A stretch of 64,000 nt of DNA from VAXT01 sp963794605 (lineage in GTDB: Bacteria; Actinomycetota; Thermoleophilia; Gaiellales; Gaiellaceae): positions 1-64,000 of the forward strand of contig CAWCEN010000006.1 of the NCBI GenBank assembly GCA_963794605.1, written 5' to 3'. The notes beneath the pieces were generated by a model. That model saw nothing but the letters and a program-made list of their open reading frames with translations. It was not told the DNA's origin and did no database searches. This document shows positions 40,785 through 50,128 of the stretch, piece by piece. The stretch's first letter is position 1. The number at the start of each line of letters is the position of its first letter. The translations under genes and the position numbers were made by a program.

Positions 40785-41238
40785 ATGTCCGAGAACAGCC
40801 CCAACGGCCTCAAGCTAACCCGGCCGCACCTGGTCCCGCCGAAGGAGCTCGTCAGCCCGGCGCTGATGGAGCACGCCCGCCAGCGCGCCATGAGCCCCGA
40901 ATCGCCTCGCCGACCGAATCACGGCATTCAGCGGCTCGATGACGTTCGTCGTCCTCCACGTCATCTGGTTCGCGAGCTGGATCGGCTTCGGCGTCGAGTC
41001 GTATCCCTACGGGCTCCTGACGATGATCGTGTCCCTCGAGGCGATCTTCGTCTCGACCTTCGTGATGATCAGCCAGAACCGCGCGGACGAGAAGCGTGAG
41101 GTGATCGCCAACCAGCAGTGGTCGACGGTGCAGGAGGAGGACGGCCAGAACAAGGAGCTGCTCGACCTCTCACATCAGATCCTCGAGCTGACGAAGGCCG
41201 TCCACGCAGCGACGGGCGCGCAAAAAGCTCGGCGCTGA
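40785..41238 (+). pseudogene. DUF1003 membrane protein, one-base frameshift
   Basis: The start (MSENSPNGLKLTRPHLVPPK through HARQRAMSP) is in one frame from ATG 40785; the DUF1003 core, NRLADRITAFSGSMTFVVLH, then GLLTMIVSLEAIFVSTFVMISQNR, is in the next frame. The switch is at about 40895-40898 in AGCCCCGAAT; removing one C restores a single frame. The core could also be translated separately from ATG 40939. Function of DUF1003 is unknown; two membrane helices and a coiled C-terminus. Confidence 0.82.
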
Positions 41239-41333
41239 GGGTCACCTCCTCCTCGGACCCGACCTGCAGAGACCCCTCCGTAACGTAATCTGGCAGCTGC
41301 CGGTCGGTCACACTCTCTGGCAGGAGGCATGAC

Positions 41334-42704
41334 ATGGCCATGCTCGAGACTGGTTGGCGGGACCTGACGACGGCTCTCGACGGCGAGGTCGTCCTCCCCG
41401 ACTCGCCGCGCTACGACGAGGTTCGCAAGCCGCAGATCCCGCGCTTCAACGACGTGCGTCCGCAGGCGATCGTGCTGTGCCAAACGCGCGAGGACGTGGT
41501 CGAGGCGATCGCGTTCGCGCGTCGCGCGGGTATCGAGATCGCGGTGCGGAGCGGAGGGCACGACTTCGCTGGGCGCTCGTCCGGCCCCGGGATGGTGCTT
41601 GACCTCGCGCCGATGCATTCCCTGGAGCTCTCGGACGGCCTGGCGATCGTGGGGCCTGGCTTCCGGCTCGGTGACCTCTACGCCGCGCTTGCCCAGTACG
41701 AAGTCACGATTCCGGGCGGCTGCGGCGCCACGGTCGGGATCGGCGGCCAGGCACTCGGCGGCGGGCTCGGCCTACTGGGCCGAAGCCGGGGGCTCTTGTC
41801 GGACCAGCTAGTGGCGGCAGAGGTGGTGCTGGCCGACGGACGGGTGGTGGAGTGCGACGAGCAGCGCCACGAGGACCTGTTCTGGGCGCTGCGCGGCGCT
41901 GGCGCCCGAGGTCTCGGCGTGGTCACGCGCCTCACGCTCCGCACGGTGGCCGATCCCGCCGCCACCTCGTTCCACCTCGAGTGGCCCTACGAGCTCGCAT
42001 CGCCGTTGATCGCCGCCTGGCAGGAGTGGTCGCCGACCGGGCCGGACGCACTCGCGGCGAGCCTGCTCGTCACCGTCGATGCGGAAGCCGGCGCAGACCC
42101 TCTGGTCCACCTGTTCGGCTCGATGATCGGCAGCGAGACCGAGACCGCGGCGCTGCTCGACGAGTTCGTGTCGGTCGCCGGCGCGGACGCCGCCACCTCG
42201 GAGCGCGCGCACATGCGCTACGGCTCGCTGAAGAACTACCTTGCGGAGCAAGGCCCGGGCGACCAGGAAGACGAGCACGGCCACCCGTATACGAAGTCGG
42301 AGTTCTTCCGCGAGCCGCTGCCGGCCGGCTCGGTCGAGGCGCTGATGGATCTCTTCGTCCGGGGACGCCGCCCCGGTGAGGCGCGGAAACTCGACTTCAT
42401 GCCCTGGGGCGGCGCCTACAACCGCGTGCCTGCGAACGCCACCGCCTTCCCACACCGCGAGGAGCTGTTCCTGCTCGAGCACTCGGTCGTCGTCCCGGCC
42501 GGCTTCGACGCCGTGGCGACCGAGGCCGCGCGCACCTGGCTGTCGGACTCGTGGGAGCTCGTGCACCCCTTCGGTTCGGGCGGCGTGTACGCGAACTTCC
42601 CCGATCCGGACCTACCCGACGAGCACCGCGCCTACTGGGGCGGCAACCTCGAGCGCGTGCGGCGTGTAAAGGAGAAGTACGACCCGGAGGGAGTATTCGG
42701 CTAA
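41334..42704 (+). CDS. BBE-type FAD-linked oxidase, bicovalent flavin
   Basis: 456 aa. RSGGHDFAGRSS with H76 and PGGCGATVGIGGQALGGGLG with C130 form the His/Cys bicovalent FAD attachment; the C-terminus has GVYANFPDPDLPDEH and VKEKYDPEGVFG. It probably oxidises an alcohol, sugar or aromatic substrate using O2. No signal peptide is obvious, so it appears cytoplasmic. The 41239-41333 gap has no recognised element. Confidence 0.9.
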   Translation: MAMLETGWRDLTTALDGEVVLPDSPRYDEVRKPQIPRFNDVRPQAIVLCQTREDVVEAIAFARRAGIEIAVRSGGHDFAGRSSGPGMVLDLAPMHSLELSDGLAIVGPGFRLGDLYAALAQYEVTIPGGCGATVGIGGQALGGGLGLLGRSRGLLSDQLVAAEVVLADGRVVECDEQRHEDLFWALRGAGARGLGVVTRLTLRTVADPAATSFHLEWPYELASPLIAAWQEWSPTGPDALAASLLVTVDAEAGADPLVHLFGSMIGSETETAALLDEFVSVAGADAATSERAHMRYGSLKNYLAEQGPGDQEDEHGHPYTKSEFFREPLPAGSVEALMDLFVRGRRPGEARKLDFMPWGGAYNRVPANATAFPHREELFLLEHSVVVPAGFDAVATEAARTWLSDSWELVHPFGSGGVYANFPDPDLPDEHRAYWGGNLERVRRVKEKYDPEGVFG

Positions 42705-42756
42705 TGCAGTGACCTCGCGACGAGCCGAGCGCGGCGCGGGGCTCTAAGCTGCGCAG

Positions 42757-43950
42757 ATGGCCGGCGTGGCCTCCGACGACGCCGAGCTCGCTCGCCAGCT
42801 CGAGGACATGCGCGAGCAGCAGCGCGCGATCAGCGGTGTCCTGCGCGCGGTCGTCCGCAGCGCGGGGATCCAGCCCGTCCTCGACGAGGTGGTCGAAGCC
42901 TGTGAGCGGCTGTGTAATGCCGACTACGGCGCCTTGTATCTGCTCGAGCACGGGCTGCTGGAGGTGGTGGCGCACCACACCGACGCCGACGCTGCCGAGT
43001 GGGACAGACAACATCCCCATGCTCTCGACCGAACGACGGCCGCCGGCCGGGCGGCGGTGACGCGTGAGCCCGTCCACATCCCGGACATCCGTGATGACCC
43101 GGAGTACTCGTATGGTGGACCGACGTACTACTACCGATCGGCGATCGGCGTCCCGATCATGGTCAACGACGACCTCATCGGGGTCGTCGTTCTCTCGCGC
43201 CGTGAACCGCAGCCTTTCACCGACGAGCATATGAGGCTCGTCCAGACCTTCGCCGACCAAGCGGCTATCGCGGTTGCGAATGCGCGCCTGATCGAGGCGG
43301 TTGACCGGCAGCGCACGGAGCTCGCCCGGTTCGTCTCCCCGCAGGTAGCAGAGCTCCTCTCCAGCAGGGACGGCGAGCAGCTCCTAGCCGGCCATCGCGC
43401 GTACATCTCCTGTCTCTTCTGCGATCTGCGCGGCTTCACAGCCTTTGCCGAGACGGCGGCCCCCGAGGAAGTGTTCGACGTCCTGCGCGAGTACCACGCC
43501 GCGCTCGGCGAGCAGATCCCGGCGCACGAAGGGACGTTGGAGCACTTCGCAGGCGACGGTGTGATGGTGTTTTTCAACGATCCTCTCGCCGTCGCCCATC
43601 ACGAGCGCCAGGCCGTTCGGTTCGCAGTCGCCGCACAGGAGCGATTCACGCAGCTGGCTGCGGTCTGGCGTAAGCGCGGAATCGAGCTCGGGCTGGGTGT
43701 CGGGAGCGAAGCCGGCTACGCGACGATCGGGCGAATCGGGTTCGAAGGGCGTTACGACTACGGCGTCGTGGGACCGGTGGCGAACCTCGCCTCGCGGCTC
43801 AGCACCCAGGCGGCCGCCGGCCAGATCCTGATCGGCCAGCGCCTGTTCGCAGCCGTGGAGGAGACGGTCGAGACGGCACCGGCCGGAAACCTCGAGCTCA
43901 AAGGCTTCGCTCGTCCAGTCGCGGCGTACGAGGTCCGCGGACTCCGCTAA
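42757..43950 (+). CDS. GAF-domain class III nucleotidyl cyclase
   Basis: 397 aa: a short N-terminal helix, a GAF domain (about 25-185; YRSAIGVPIMVNDDLIGVVVLSR) and a class III cyclase homology domain from about 220. Metal Asp residues are in FCDLRGFTAF and HFAGDGVMVFFND; GPVANLASRLS supplies the transition-state Asn/Arg. The purine-binding Lys position before GDG is His (EHFAGDG), while the Asp in YDYGVV remains, so activity and base preference need checking. Confidence 0.88.
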   Translation: MAGVASDDAELARQLEDMREQQRAISGVLRAVVRSAGIQPVLDEVVEACERLCNADYGALYLLEHGLLEVVAHHTDADAAEWDRQHPHALDRTTAAGRAAVTREPVHIPDIRDDPEYSYGGPTYYYRSAIGVPIMVNDDLIGVVVLSRREPQPFTDEHMRLVQTFADQAAIAVANARLIEAVDRQRTELARFVSPQVAELLSSRDGEQLLAGHRAYISCLFCDLRGFTAFAETAAPEEVFDVLREYHAALGEQIPAHEGTLEHFAGDGVMVFFNDPLAVAHHERQAVRFAVAAQERFTQLAAVWRKRGIELGLGVGSEAGYATIGRIGFEGRYDYGVVGPVANLASRLSTQAAAGQILIGQRLFAAVEETVETAPAGNLELKGFARPVAAYEVRGLR

Positions 43951-44043
43951 GCCCGGCCGAGTCGTCTTTCGCCTTGGCGCTAGGGAGGCGCGAATGGTCG
44001 GAAGACCTCTGTGCAAGCGGATTTCCGCCCCCGCTCTGTCACG

Positions 44044-46748
44044 ATGATCGTGATGGCACACGAGATTCTGGGCAGGGACGAGGAGCTCGACTTCCTCACC
44101 GCCTTCCTCGACGGCACGGATCGAGGGGTGAGAGCCCTGGTACTGGAGGGCGAGGCGGGAGTCGGGAAATCGACGCTCTGGACGGCAGGACTTGCGAGGA
44201 GGTTCTCTCTCGGCGTTGTCGAGGACGTAATGCCGACGCTCTCAGCGCCTCGGCGGCGCGCACTCGAAGGCGCGCTGCTCATGGATCGGACGCCGGAGTA
44301 CGAGATAGACCCCCGGGCCCTCGCGGTCGCGGTTCGGACGAGCTTGCAGGCGCTCGCCGAGGACCGGCCGCTCGTCCTGGCGGTCGACGACATCCAGTGG
44401 GTTGATTCGTCGTCCGCAAGTGCGTTGGCGTTCGCGCTCCGACGTTTGCGCTCCGAGCGCATAGTGCTGCTCCTTGCGCGGCGTCTCGACGAATCTGGAG
44501 AGGGCCCGGCGGTGGAGGAGGACCTCGAGCCGGACGTCGTCGAGCGACTGCGAGTTGGCCCGCTCAGCATCGGAGCGATACACACGCTCCTCCAACGTCG
44601 GCTCGGCCGGCAGTTCGCGCGCCCGACGCTCCGCCGTCTCCACGAGATTTCGGGCGGGAATCCGTTCTACGCGCTCGAGCTTGCTCGCGGCCTTGACGCG
44701 GCAGGCGCGACCGCCGATTCGTTGGAGCCGTTTCCGGTTCCGGAGACGTTGGAGCGGCTGGTGGGCGCCCGCCTGGCCGGACTCGAAGGAGCCACGCGCG
44801 AGGCGTTGCTCCTGACTGCCGCGCACGGCCGGCCTTCATCTGTTCTCCTCGGCGCCGCCGGGATCAGCCCGAAGGCGCTCGAACCGGCGGTCGCAGCGCA
44901 AGTGGTCGAGCTCTCGACCGACGCGGTCCGCTTCACCCATCCGCTGCTCGCGTCGGTCACCTACCAGGAGTCGGCCCAGGAAGAGCGGCGCGGAGCTCAT
45001 CGACGCCTCGCCGCGGTCGTCGACGATCCGGTCGAGCGCGCTCGGCACCTCGCGCTCGCCTCCGATGGGCCCGACGAGGAGGTCGCCACGATCTTGGAGA
45101 ATGCAGCGACCCTCGCCCGTGCCCGCGGGAGCGCGCGCGGCCGAGCTCTGCGAGTACGCCCTGCGCCTCACGCCCTTGGACGCTCTCGAGGATCGGCATC
45201 GCCGCATGCTCGCCGCCGCGCGTGCCCACGTCGAGGCGGCCGACATGCAGCGCGCTCGAGCGCTCTTGCTCGACCTGCTTCCCCGGGTCGGCGCGGGCGC
45301 GCGGGCGGAGGCGCTCGTGCTGCTCAGCGAGATTGCGTCCTGGGGCGTCGACCTAGGGCGCGCGATCGAGCTGCGGCGGGAGGCGCTCGAAGCGGCTGCC
45401 GCGCTGCCGACGCTACGGGCGGAGATCCACCTGTGGCTTGGCCAGGTCGTTTCGGGCACTGAGGGCGAACGCTCCGCAGCCGAGCATGTCGACGCCGCGC
45501 TCGAGCTCGCCGAAGAGCTCGACGACGACGGTCTGCGCGCACGTGTCCTCGCGATGCTTGCCCACAACGGCTTCCGGGCGGGCGACCCGGACGCCCTCCG
45601 GCTCGTCGAGCGGGCTGAACGCGTAGCGGCCACCGTCGACCCACGGCAGCGAGCCGAGGCGACCTTGTATTTCGTACGCCCGCTGATCTACACGTACCGC
45701 CTAGAGCGCGCCCGCGCGCTTCTCGAGGGCATCGAACGGGAATGGAGTGACCGCGACGAGCTCATCATCGAAGACGCGCTTTGGTCGCTCGGCAACCTGG
45801 AACTCCGCGCCGGCCGGTTCGTCCTCGCCGACGACTACGCCGAGCGGAGCAGGGCGATCAGCCGCGAGTACGCCACTCGACGACGCCGATGAACAACCGT
45901 TGAACATCGCGCTCGTCGCCCAGATCGCCGCTCACCGAGGAGACCTCGAGCGGGCTCGCAGCCTCACCGAAAGCAATCTGCCGGTGACCGAGGACTCCCC
46001 AATACTTCACGCAAAAGACGTAGCGCTGCTCGGACTCGTCGAGCTGTGGGGTGGCCGCCCGCATGAGGCCGAAGCACACTTTGCCGCTGCGCAAGACGAG
46101 AGGCGCCGCAATGGAGACAAGGAGTCAGCGGCGTTCTGGTGGCGGGCCGGCCACGCCGAAGCCCTGCTCGCGCTCGGGAAGGTGGATGACGCCGACGCAC
46201 TCGTGGATTCGTGGGAGGCGGAGGCGGCTCGCGACGGGCGCGAGGGAGTGCAGGCAGAAGTGCGGCGTTGTCGCGGTCTCGTCGCGGCCGCTCGCGGCGA
46301 CACCGACGCGGCGGCGGCCGAGCTCGCCGGAGCGGTTCGCGGAGCACGAGGCGATCGGGGACATGTTCGGACGCGCGCGGGCGCTGCTTGGCACTCGGAA
46401 CCGTCAGGCGGCGGGCGCGACAGAAGCGTGCGGCCCGGGAGGCGATCACGGCGGCCCTCGAGGGCTTCGAGGCTTGCGGGGCGGCCGGGTGGGCGGAGAA
46501 GGCCACGCGCCGAGCTCGGGACGATCGGCGGCCGCAGACGGATCGAGGGCTTGACGCCCGCGGAAGGCCGGATCGCGGCGCTCGTTGCCGAGGGCCGCAC
46601 GAACCGCGAGGTCGCCGCTGCGCTCTTTCTCACCGAGCACACGGTGGCCACCGCCCTCACCCGCGTCTACCGGAAGCTCGGCGTCCGCTCGCGCACGGAG
46701 CTCGCGCGGCTGGCGCAAACGCAGGACGCCGATCTGGCAAAGACCTGA
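44044..46748 (+). pseudogene. LuxR-family STAND ATPase regulator with five frameshifts
   Basis: The pieces in order: AAA_16 ATPase (LGRDEELDFLTAFLDG, EGEAGVGKSTLWTAG Walker A, LVLAVDDIQWVDSSSA Walker B) in frame 1 to about 45135; TPR-like AAELCEYALRLTPLD... in frame 2 to about 45885; PLDDADEQPLNIALVAQ... in frame 3 to about 46340; EHEAIGDMFGRARALL in frame 1 to about 46390; LGTVRRRARQKRAAREAI... in frame 2 to about 46510; then RAELGTIGGRRRIEGLTPAE with the C-terminal LuxR HTH in frame 3. Each switch is +1. Together they match a complete MalT-like regulator of about 900 residues. Confidence 0.85.
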
Positions 46749-46816
46749 GGTTTCTCCACTTTCGCGCCTGCTCGGGGGTCGGGATGCTCCTCTCGTAATC
46801 GAGAAACGGAGGAACA

Positions 46817-47311
46817 GTGAAGCGACGCATCTATATCCCGGCCCTGGCTGTGGGCGTGGCGCTCGTGCTTGGCGCCATCGCGGCGGTGGCGCTGGCTTCG
46901 CCACCCTCAGGGGTGACGCCGACCTTGTTGGCACGTGGGACGTACGACGCCTTCCACGTGAGGTCGTCTCCGCACAGCCCGGTCGACTTCAAGGCAAAGA
47001 CCAAGGGGCCGACCGACATCGTCGTGCGAAAGCATGACTACGCCATTGGGTCCTACACCGGCTGGCACAGCCATCCAGGCCCGGTGTTCATCACGGTCAC
47101 GCTGGGAGCGGTCACGTTCTACGAGTACGACGACCCGACCTGCACGCCGCATGTCGTGACGGCAGGGCACGGCTACGTGGACACGGGCCAGGGTCACATC
47201 GGGCGTAACGAAAGCGGGCAGGTTGCACAAGACATCAGCGTGATCATGGCGCCGGTGGGCCAGTCGTTCCGCGGCGAGCTCGACGAGCCCGGGCCCTACT
47301 GCAACTTCTGA
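46817..47311 (+). CDS. Secreted cupin-like protein
   Basis: 164 aa from a GTG after GGAGGAACA. Signal peptide (residues 1-27, hydrophobic ALAVGVALVLGAIAAVALA). A cupin barrel with GWHSHPGPVFITVTLGAVTFYEYDDP (His-x-His metal motif) and GHGYVDTGQGHIGRNES. The usual second His box is partly kept (GQGHIGRN). It follows the LuxR gene by about 70 bases and may be its target (inference). Confidence 0.82.
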   Translation: MKRRIYIPALAVGVALVLGAIAAVALASPPSGVTPTLLARGTYDAFHVRSSPHSPVDFKAKTKGPTDIVVRKHDYAIGSYTGWHSHPGPVFITVTLGAVTFYEYDDPTCTPHVVTAGHGYVDTGQGHIGRNESGQVAQDISVIMAPVGQSFRGELDEPGPYCNF

Positions 47312-47397
47312 GAGGAGCAGGAGCCGGCTGGAACATGGAATGGAGGAGCCGACCCGCGTCGGCTCCTCCGACGCTCTCATCTCAGGAGGTTTCGACC

Positions 47398-47652
47398 GTG
47401 CCGAGCTATCTCGTCGAGATCTATGTTCCGGGCAGCCAGGCGCAGGACGCGCGCGCAGCGGGACGGCGCGCTCGTGCCGCCGCACGGCAGCTGTCCCAGG
47501 AGGGCGTATCCGTCCGGTACGTCCGTACGACGCTCCTCCCTGGAGATGAGACGTGCTTCCACGTCTTCGAGGCCGCCTCCGATGACGCGGTCGCCGAGGC
47601 TTGTCGGCTCGCCGGCCTCGAGACGCCGCGAATCGTGCCGGCCGTCGAGTGA
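47398..47652 (+). CDS. DUF4242 small protein
   Basis: 84 aa from a GTG preceded by CTCAGGAGGT. YLVEIYVPGSQAQDARAA, RYVRTTLLPGDETCFHVFEAAS and AVAEACRLAGLETPRIVPAVE are typical of the ferredoxin-like DUF4242 family, whose Streptomyces member SCO4226 binds nickel. The function here is not known. Confidence 0.85.
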   Translation: MPSYLVEIYVPGSQAQDARAAGRRARAAARQLSQEGVSVRYVRTTLLPGDETCFHVFEAASDDAVAEACRLAGLETPRIVPAVE

Positions 47653-47671
47653 GAGCCGCAGCCTGCGCTTT

Positions 47672-48286
47672 TTACGTTGCCGGCTCGGGGCTAGCTGGCG
47701 TCGGCTGTGTCGGCCGTAGCAAGAGCAAGTGGCTGTCGACGATCGCCTGCGCAACGTCCACCAGCTTTCGGCCGTTGTGCTGCGAGTGGTCCCGGAGCAT
47801 TTCGAAGGCGCCGTCGCCATCGATCGCGTGTCGCGCCATCAGGATGCCCTTCGCCTGCTCGATCAGCGCCCGACGGCCGAAGGCGCCCTGGAGGCTCTGG
47901 TACTCCGCGAAACGCTGCAGCGTGATGTCGATCGCGCTCTGCAGCTCGGCGGCGTCGCCGTCCACGATGTAGGCGAAGACGCCGCGTTTCGCCGCTTCCC
48001 GGACGTAAGCAGGATCCTTCGCAGACAGCAGCGCGATCACAGGACACGCGGCTTCACGGACGATCTCCGCAATCAGGTCGAGGGCGTGCTCCGAGCTAAG
48101 CCCGAGACCGACGAGGGCCACGTCCGGACGCTCCCTCTCCGTGGCGGCTCCAACCTCCTTGACGTAGATCTCACGAGCGATCACCTCATGGCCGAGGCCG
48201 ATGACGACCTGCGCAAGCAGCTCGAGCCGATCGCGCCTCTCGTTCGCAATCAGCACACGAAGATGCAGCGGCTCGCGCTCGATCAT
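47672..48286 (-). CDS. ANTAR-domain RNA-binding regulator with degenerate receiver
   Basis: 204 aa from ATG 48286 (GTG 48295 possible). A receiver-like domain (LRVLIANERRDRLELLAQVV...) in which the phospho-accepting Asp position is Gly (VALVGLGLSS), then a coiled linker and an ANTAR three-helix domain (ALIEQAKGILMARHAIDGDGAFEMLRDHSQHN, VDVAQAIVDSH). ANTAR proteins act by antitermination on dual RNA hairpins. Convergent with DUF4242. Confidence 0.88.
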   Translation of the reverse strand: MIEREPLHLRVLIANERRDRLELLAQVVIGLGHEVIAREIYVKEVGAATERERPDVALVGLGLSSEHALDLIAEIVREAACPVIALLSAKDPAYVREAAKRGVFAYIVDGDAAELQSAIDITLQRFAEYQSLQGAFGRRALIEQAKGILMARHAIDGDGAFEMLRDHSQHNGRKLVDVAQAIVDSHLLLLRPTQPTPASPEPAT

Positions 48287-48614
48287 GCGCGGCACGATCC
48301 GGGCTCGCGCAGCCCTGTCACGAGGATCTTCGATCCTCGAATTTCAGCTGTTGTCAGCGAGACCGCCAGCTTCACTCCAGCGCTTTGAGTGCCGAGGAAC
48401 GACGGCATTTTAGCGCATCGCATAAAGCGATCTGTCTGTTTGGGGGATCCCTGCTATGTTCCGACTGACCGCGTCACAACCTTCGGCGCAGTCGAGCACG
48501 GGCGGTCGAACAAGCGAGCCGCCACCGGTCCACCCTCAGCCAGCAGGTTGGAGCAAGTTCGAGCCGACCCCAACAGCCCGGTCGGCGATGAGGCTTCGAA
48601 ACTGGGAGGGGCCG

Positions 48615-48887
48615 ATGGTTGAGATTCGAGTCGCGGTCGAGGATGCCACGCGCGTGCCAGACCTCGTGGTCCGGCTCGCCCGGATCTTCGACAGATCGTC
48701 GATCTCGTTCGATCGATCGCGGAGCGAGGTTTGCGTCGACTCCGAATGGGAATCTCGTGCGGTCATTGGCGTCCTCGACGTCGTCGAGGCGTGGCTCAGC
48801 GAGGACGGCGCGGAGTCGGCCACGCTCTCGATCGGGGATCGCTCCTACACGCTGGGGTCGTCGGCCACGCTCGCGGTGAGCGGATGA
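48615..48887 (+). CDS. Small protein coupled to the histidine kinase
   Basis: 90 aa from ATG 48615 after GGGAGGGG. VEIRVAVEDATRVPDLVVRLARIFD, then VCVDSEWESRAVIGVLDVVEAWLSEDG and ATLSIGDRSYTLG. It looks like a compact alpha/beta fold; no named family is recognised. Its stop overlaps the kinase start (ATGA), so it is probably a partner or ligand-binding subunit of the kinase. Confidence 0.75.
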   Translation: MVEIRVAVEDATRVPDLVVRLARIFDRSSISFDRSRSEVCVDSEWESRAVIGVLDVVEAWLSEDGAESATLSIGDRSYTLGSSATLAVSG

Positions 48888-50059
48888 TCGGCCTCGCGCC
48901 GGACCCTGGGAAGACGCTCGACGCCGTGCGCCGAATTTCGATCGCCGGCCGTGGCGGGCTGTCGGCGTCGGACCTCCTCGAAAACGTGTGCACTGCAGTG
49001 GCGGAAACGTTCGAATTCGACTCCGTTGCGGCGGTCCGATTTGACGGCCAAACGGAAGAGGTCGGGGAGACTGCAGGCTCGATCGTGTCCTTGCTCGCAG
49101 AGGCCCGGGACGCCGAGAACCTCGTCTTCCTCACCGTTGGGGGTCTCACCTCGGCATTCGCCCTCCCGCTGATCAGCGGAGACCGATGTCTCGCCTTTCT
49201 CTGCGGCACGCGCGTTGCGCCGGCCTCTCTTACCGAGACCGATGAGGAGGCGCTCGCGACGGTCGGCGTTGTGGCCGCAACCTTGCTCGAAGACGCGCTC
49301 GCCCGCGAAAAGCTGCATGAGCTCGACGTCGTGAAGACCGAGTACATCGCGCTGGCGACACACGAGTTGCGGAACCCGTTGTCGAGCATCTACGGCATCT
49401 CAGTTACGTTGAACGAACGAGAGGATGAGCTGTCCCAGCCAGAGCGCCAGGCTCTCCGAAACGCGCTTCGAGAGCAGGCTGCTCGGATGCGGACGCTGGC
49501 CGAACAGCTGCTCGACCTTTCCCGTCTCGAACTGGTGGCGATCCGTATCTCTCCTGAGCCCGTTCGCCTGCGCCCCAAGATCGAGGAGCTGGTCCATTCA
49601 CTCGCGGATGCCCGGTCGAACGCGGTGACGATTGCGGTTCCGCCGGACCTGGAGGCGGTGGTCGATCCGGCAGCGCTGGATAGGATGCTCTCGAACCTGG
49701 TGGCGAATTCGATGCGCCACGGCAAGCCACCGGTCACGATCACCGCGGTCGGGGAGGACCGGCACCTCCGTCTCGTGGTCGAGGATCGCGGCGAGGGGGT
49801 TCCGCCTGAGTTCGTCCCTCGCCTGTTCGACCGGTTCGCGCGCAGCTCCGAATCGCGGGGCCGAGGCGACGGCTCTGGACTCGGTCTCTCGATCGCCCAG
49901 GCTTACGCTCGAGCTCACGGTGGGGAGATCGTCTACGAGCCCGCGATGCCGCACGGTGCGCGATTCGAGGTCGTGATCCCGCTCAGGCGCTATGGAGACG
50001 AGCAGCGCCCGATCGACGCTCTCGCGCCGGCGCGCCGAAACCAAACGCAAATGAGCTGA
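48884..50059 (+). CDS. GAF-HisKA-HATPase sensor histidine kinase
   Basis: 391 aa, no membrane helix. GAF-like sensor in residues about 25-140, dimerisation/phosphoacceptor ATHELRNPLSSIYG (H160) and ATPase boxes MLSNLVANSMRHG (N), VVEDRGEGVPPEF (G1) and GDGSGLGLSIAQAYARAHGG (G2). A cytoplasmic two-component kinase. The ANTAR protein on the opposite strand lacks the Asp, so the cognate response regulator is not in the window. Confidence 0.92.
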   Translation: MIGLAPDPGKTLDAVRRISIAGRGGLSASDLLENVCTAVAETFEFDSVAAVRFDGQTEEVGETAGSIVSLLAEARDAENLVFLTVGGLTSAFALPLISGDRCLAFLCGTRVAPASLTETDEEALATVGVVAATLLEDALAREKLHELDVVKTEYIALATHELRNPLSSIYGISVTLNEREDELSQPERQALRNALREQAARMRTLAEQLLDLSRLELVAIRISPEPVRLRPKIEELVHSLADARSNAVTIAVPPDLEAVVDPAALDRMLSNLVANSMRHGKPPVTITAVGEDRHLRLVVEDRGEGVPPEFVPRLFDRFARSSESRGRGDGSGLGLSIAQAYARAHGGEIVYEPAMPHGARFEVVIPLRRYGDEQRPIDALAPARRNQTQMS

Positions 50060-50128
50060 AGTCTTTTCCGGGCCCGGGGGAGAGGACAGCCGGCGGCGAC
50101 TGCCGCCGGCTGTCGGGGGAGTGCTGCT

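Noticed and set aside
44044..46748. Programmed ribosomal frameshifting in the LuxR-ATPase
   Set aside because: Five sites without slippery heptamers or stimulatory structures cannot plausibly be programmed; indel decay or sequence error is simpler.
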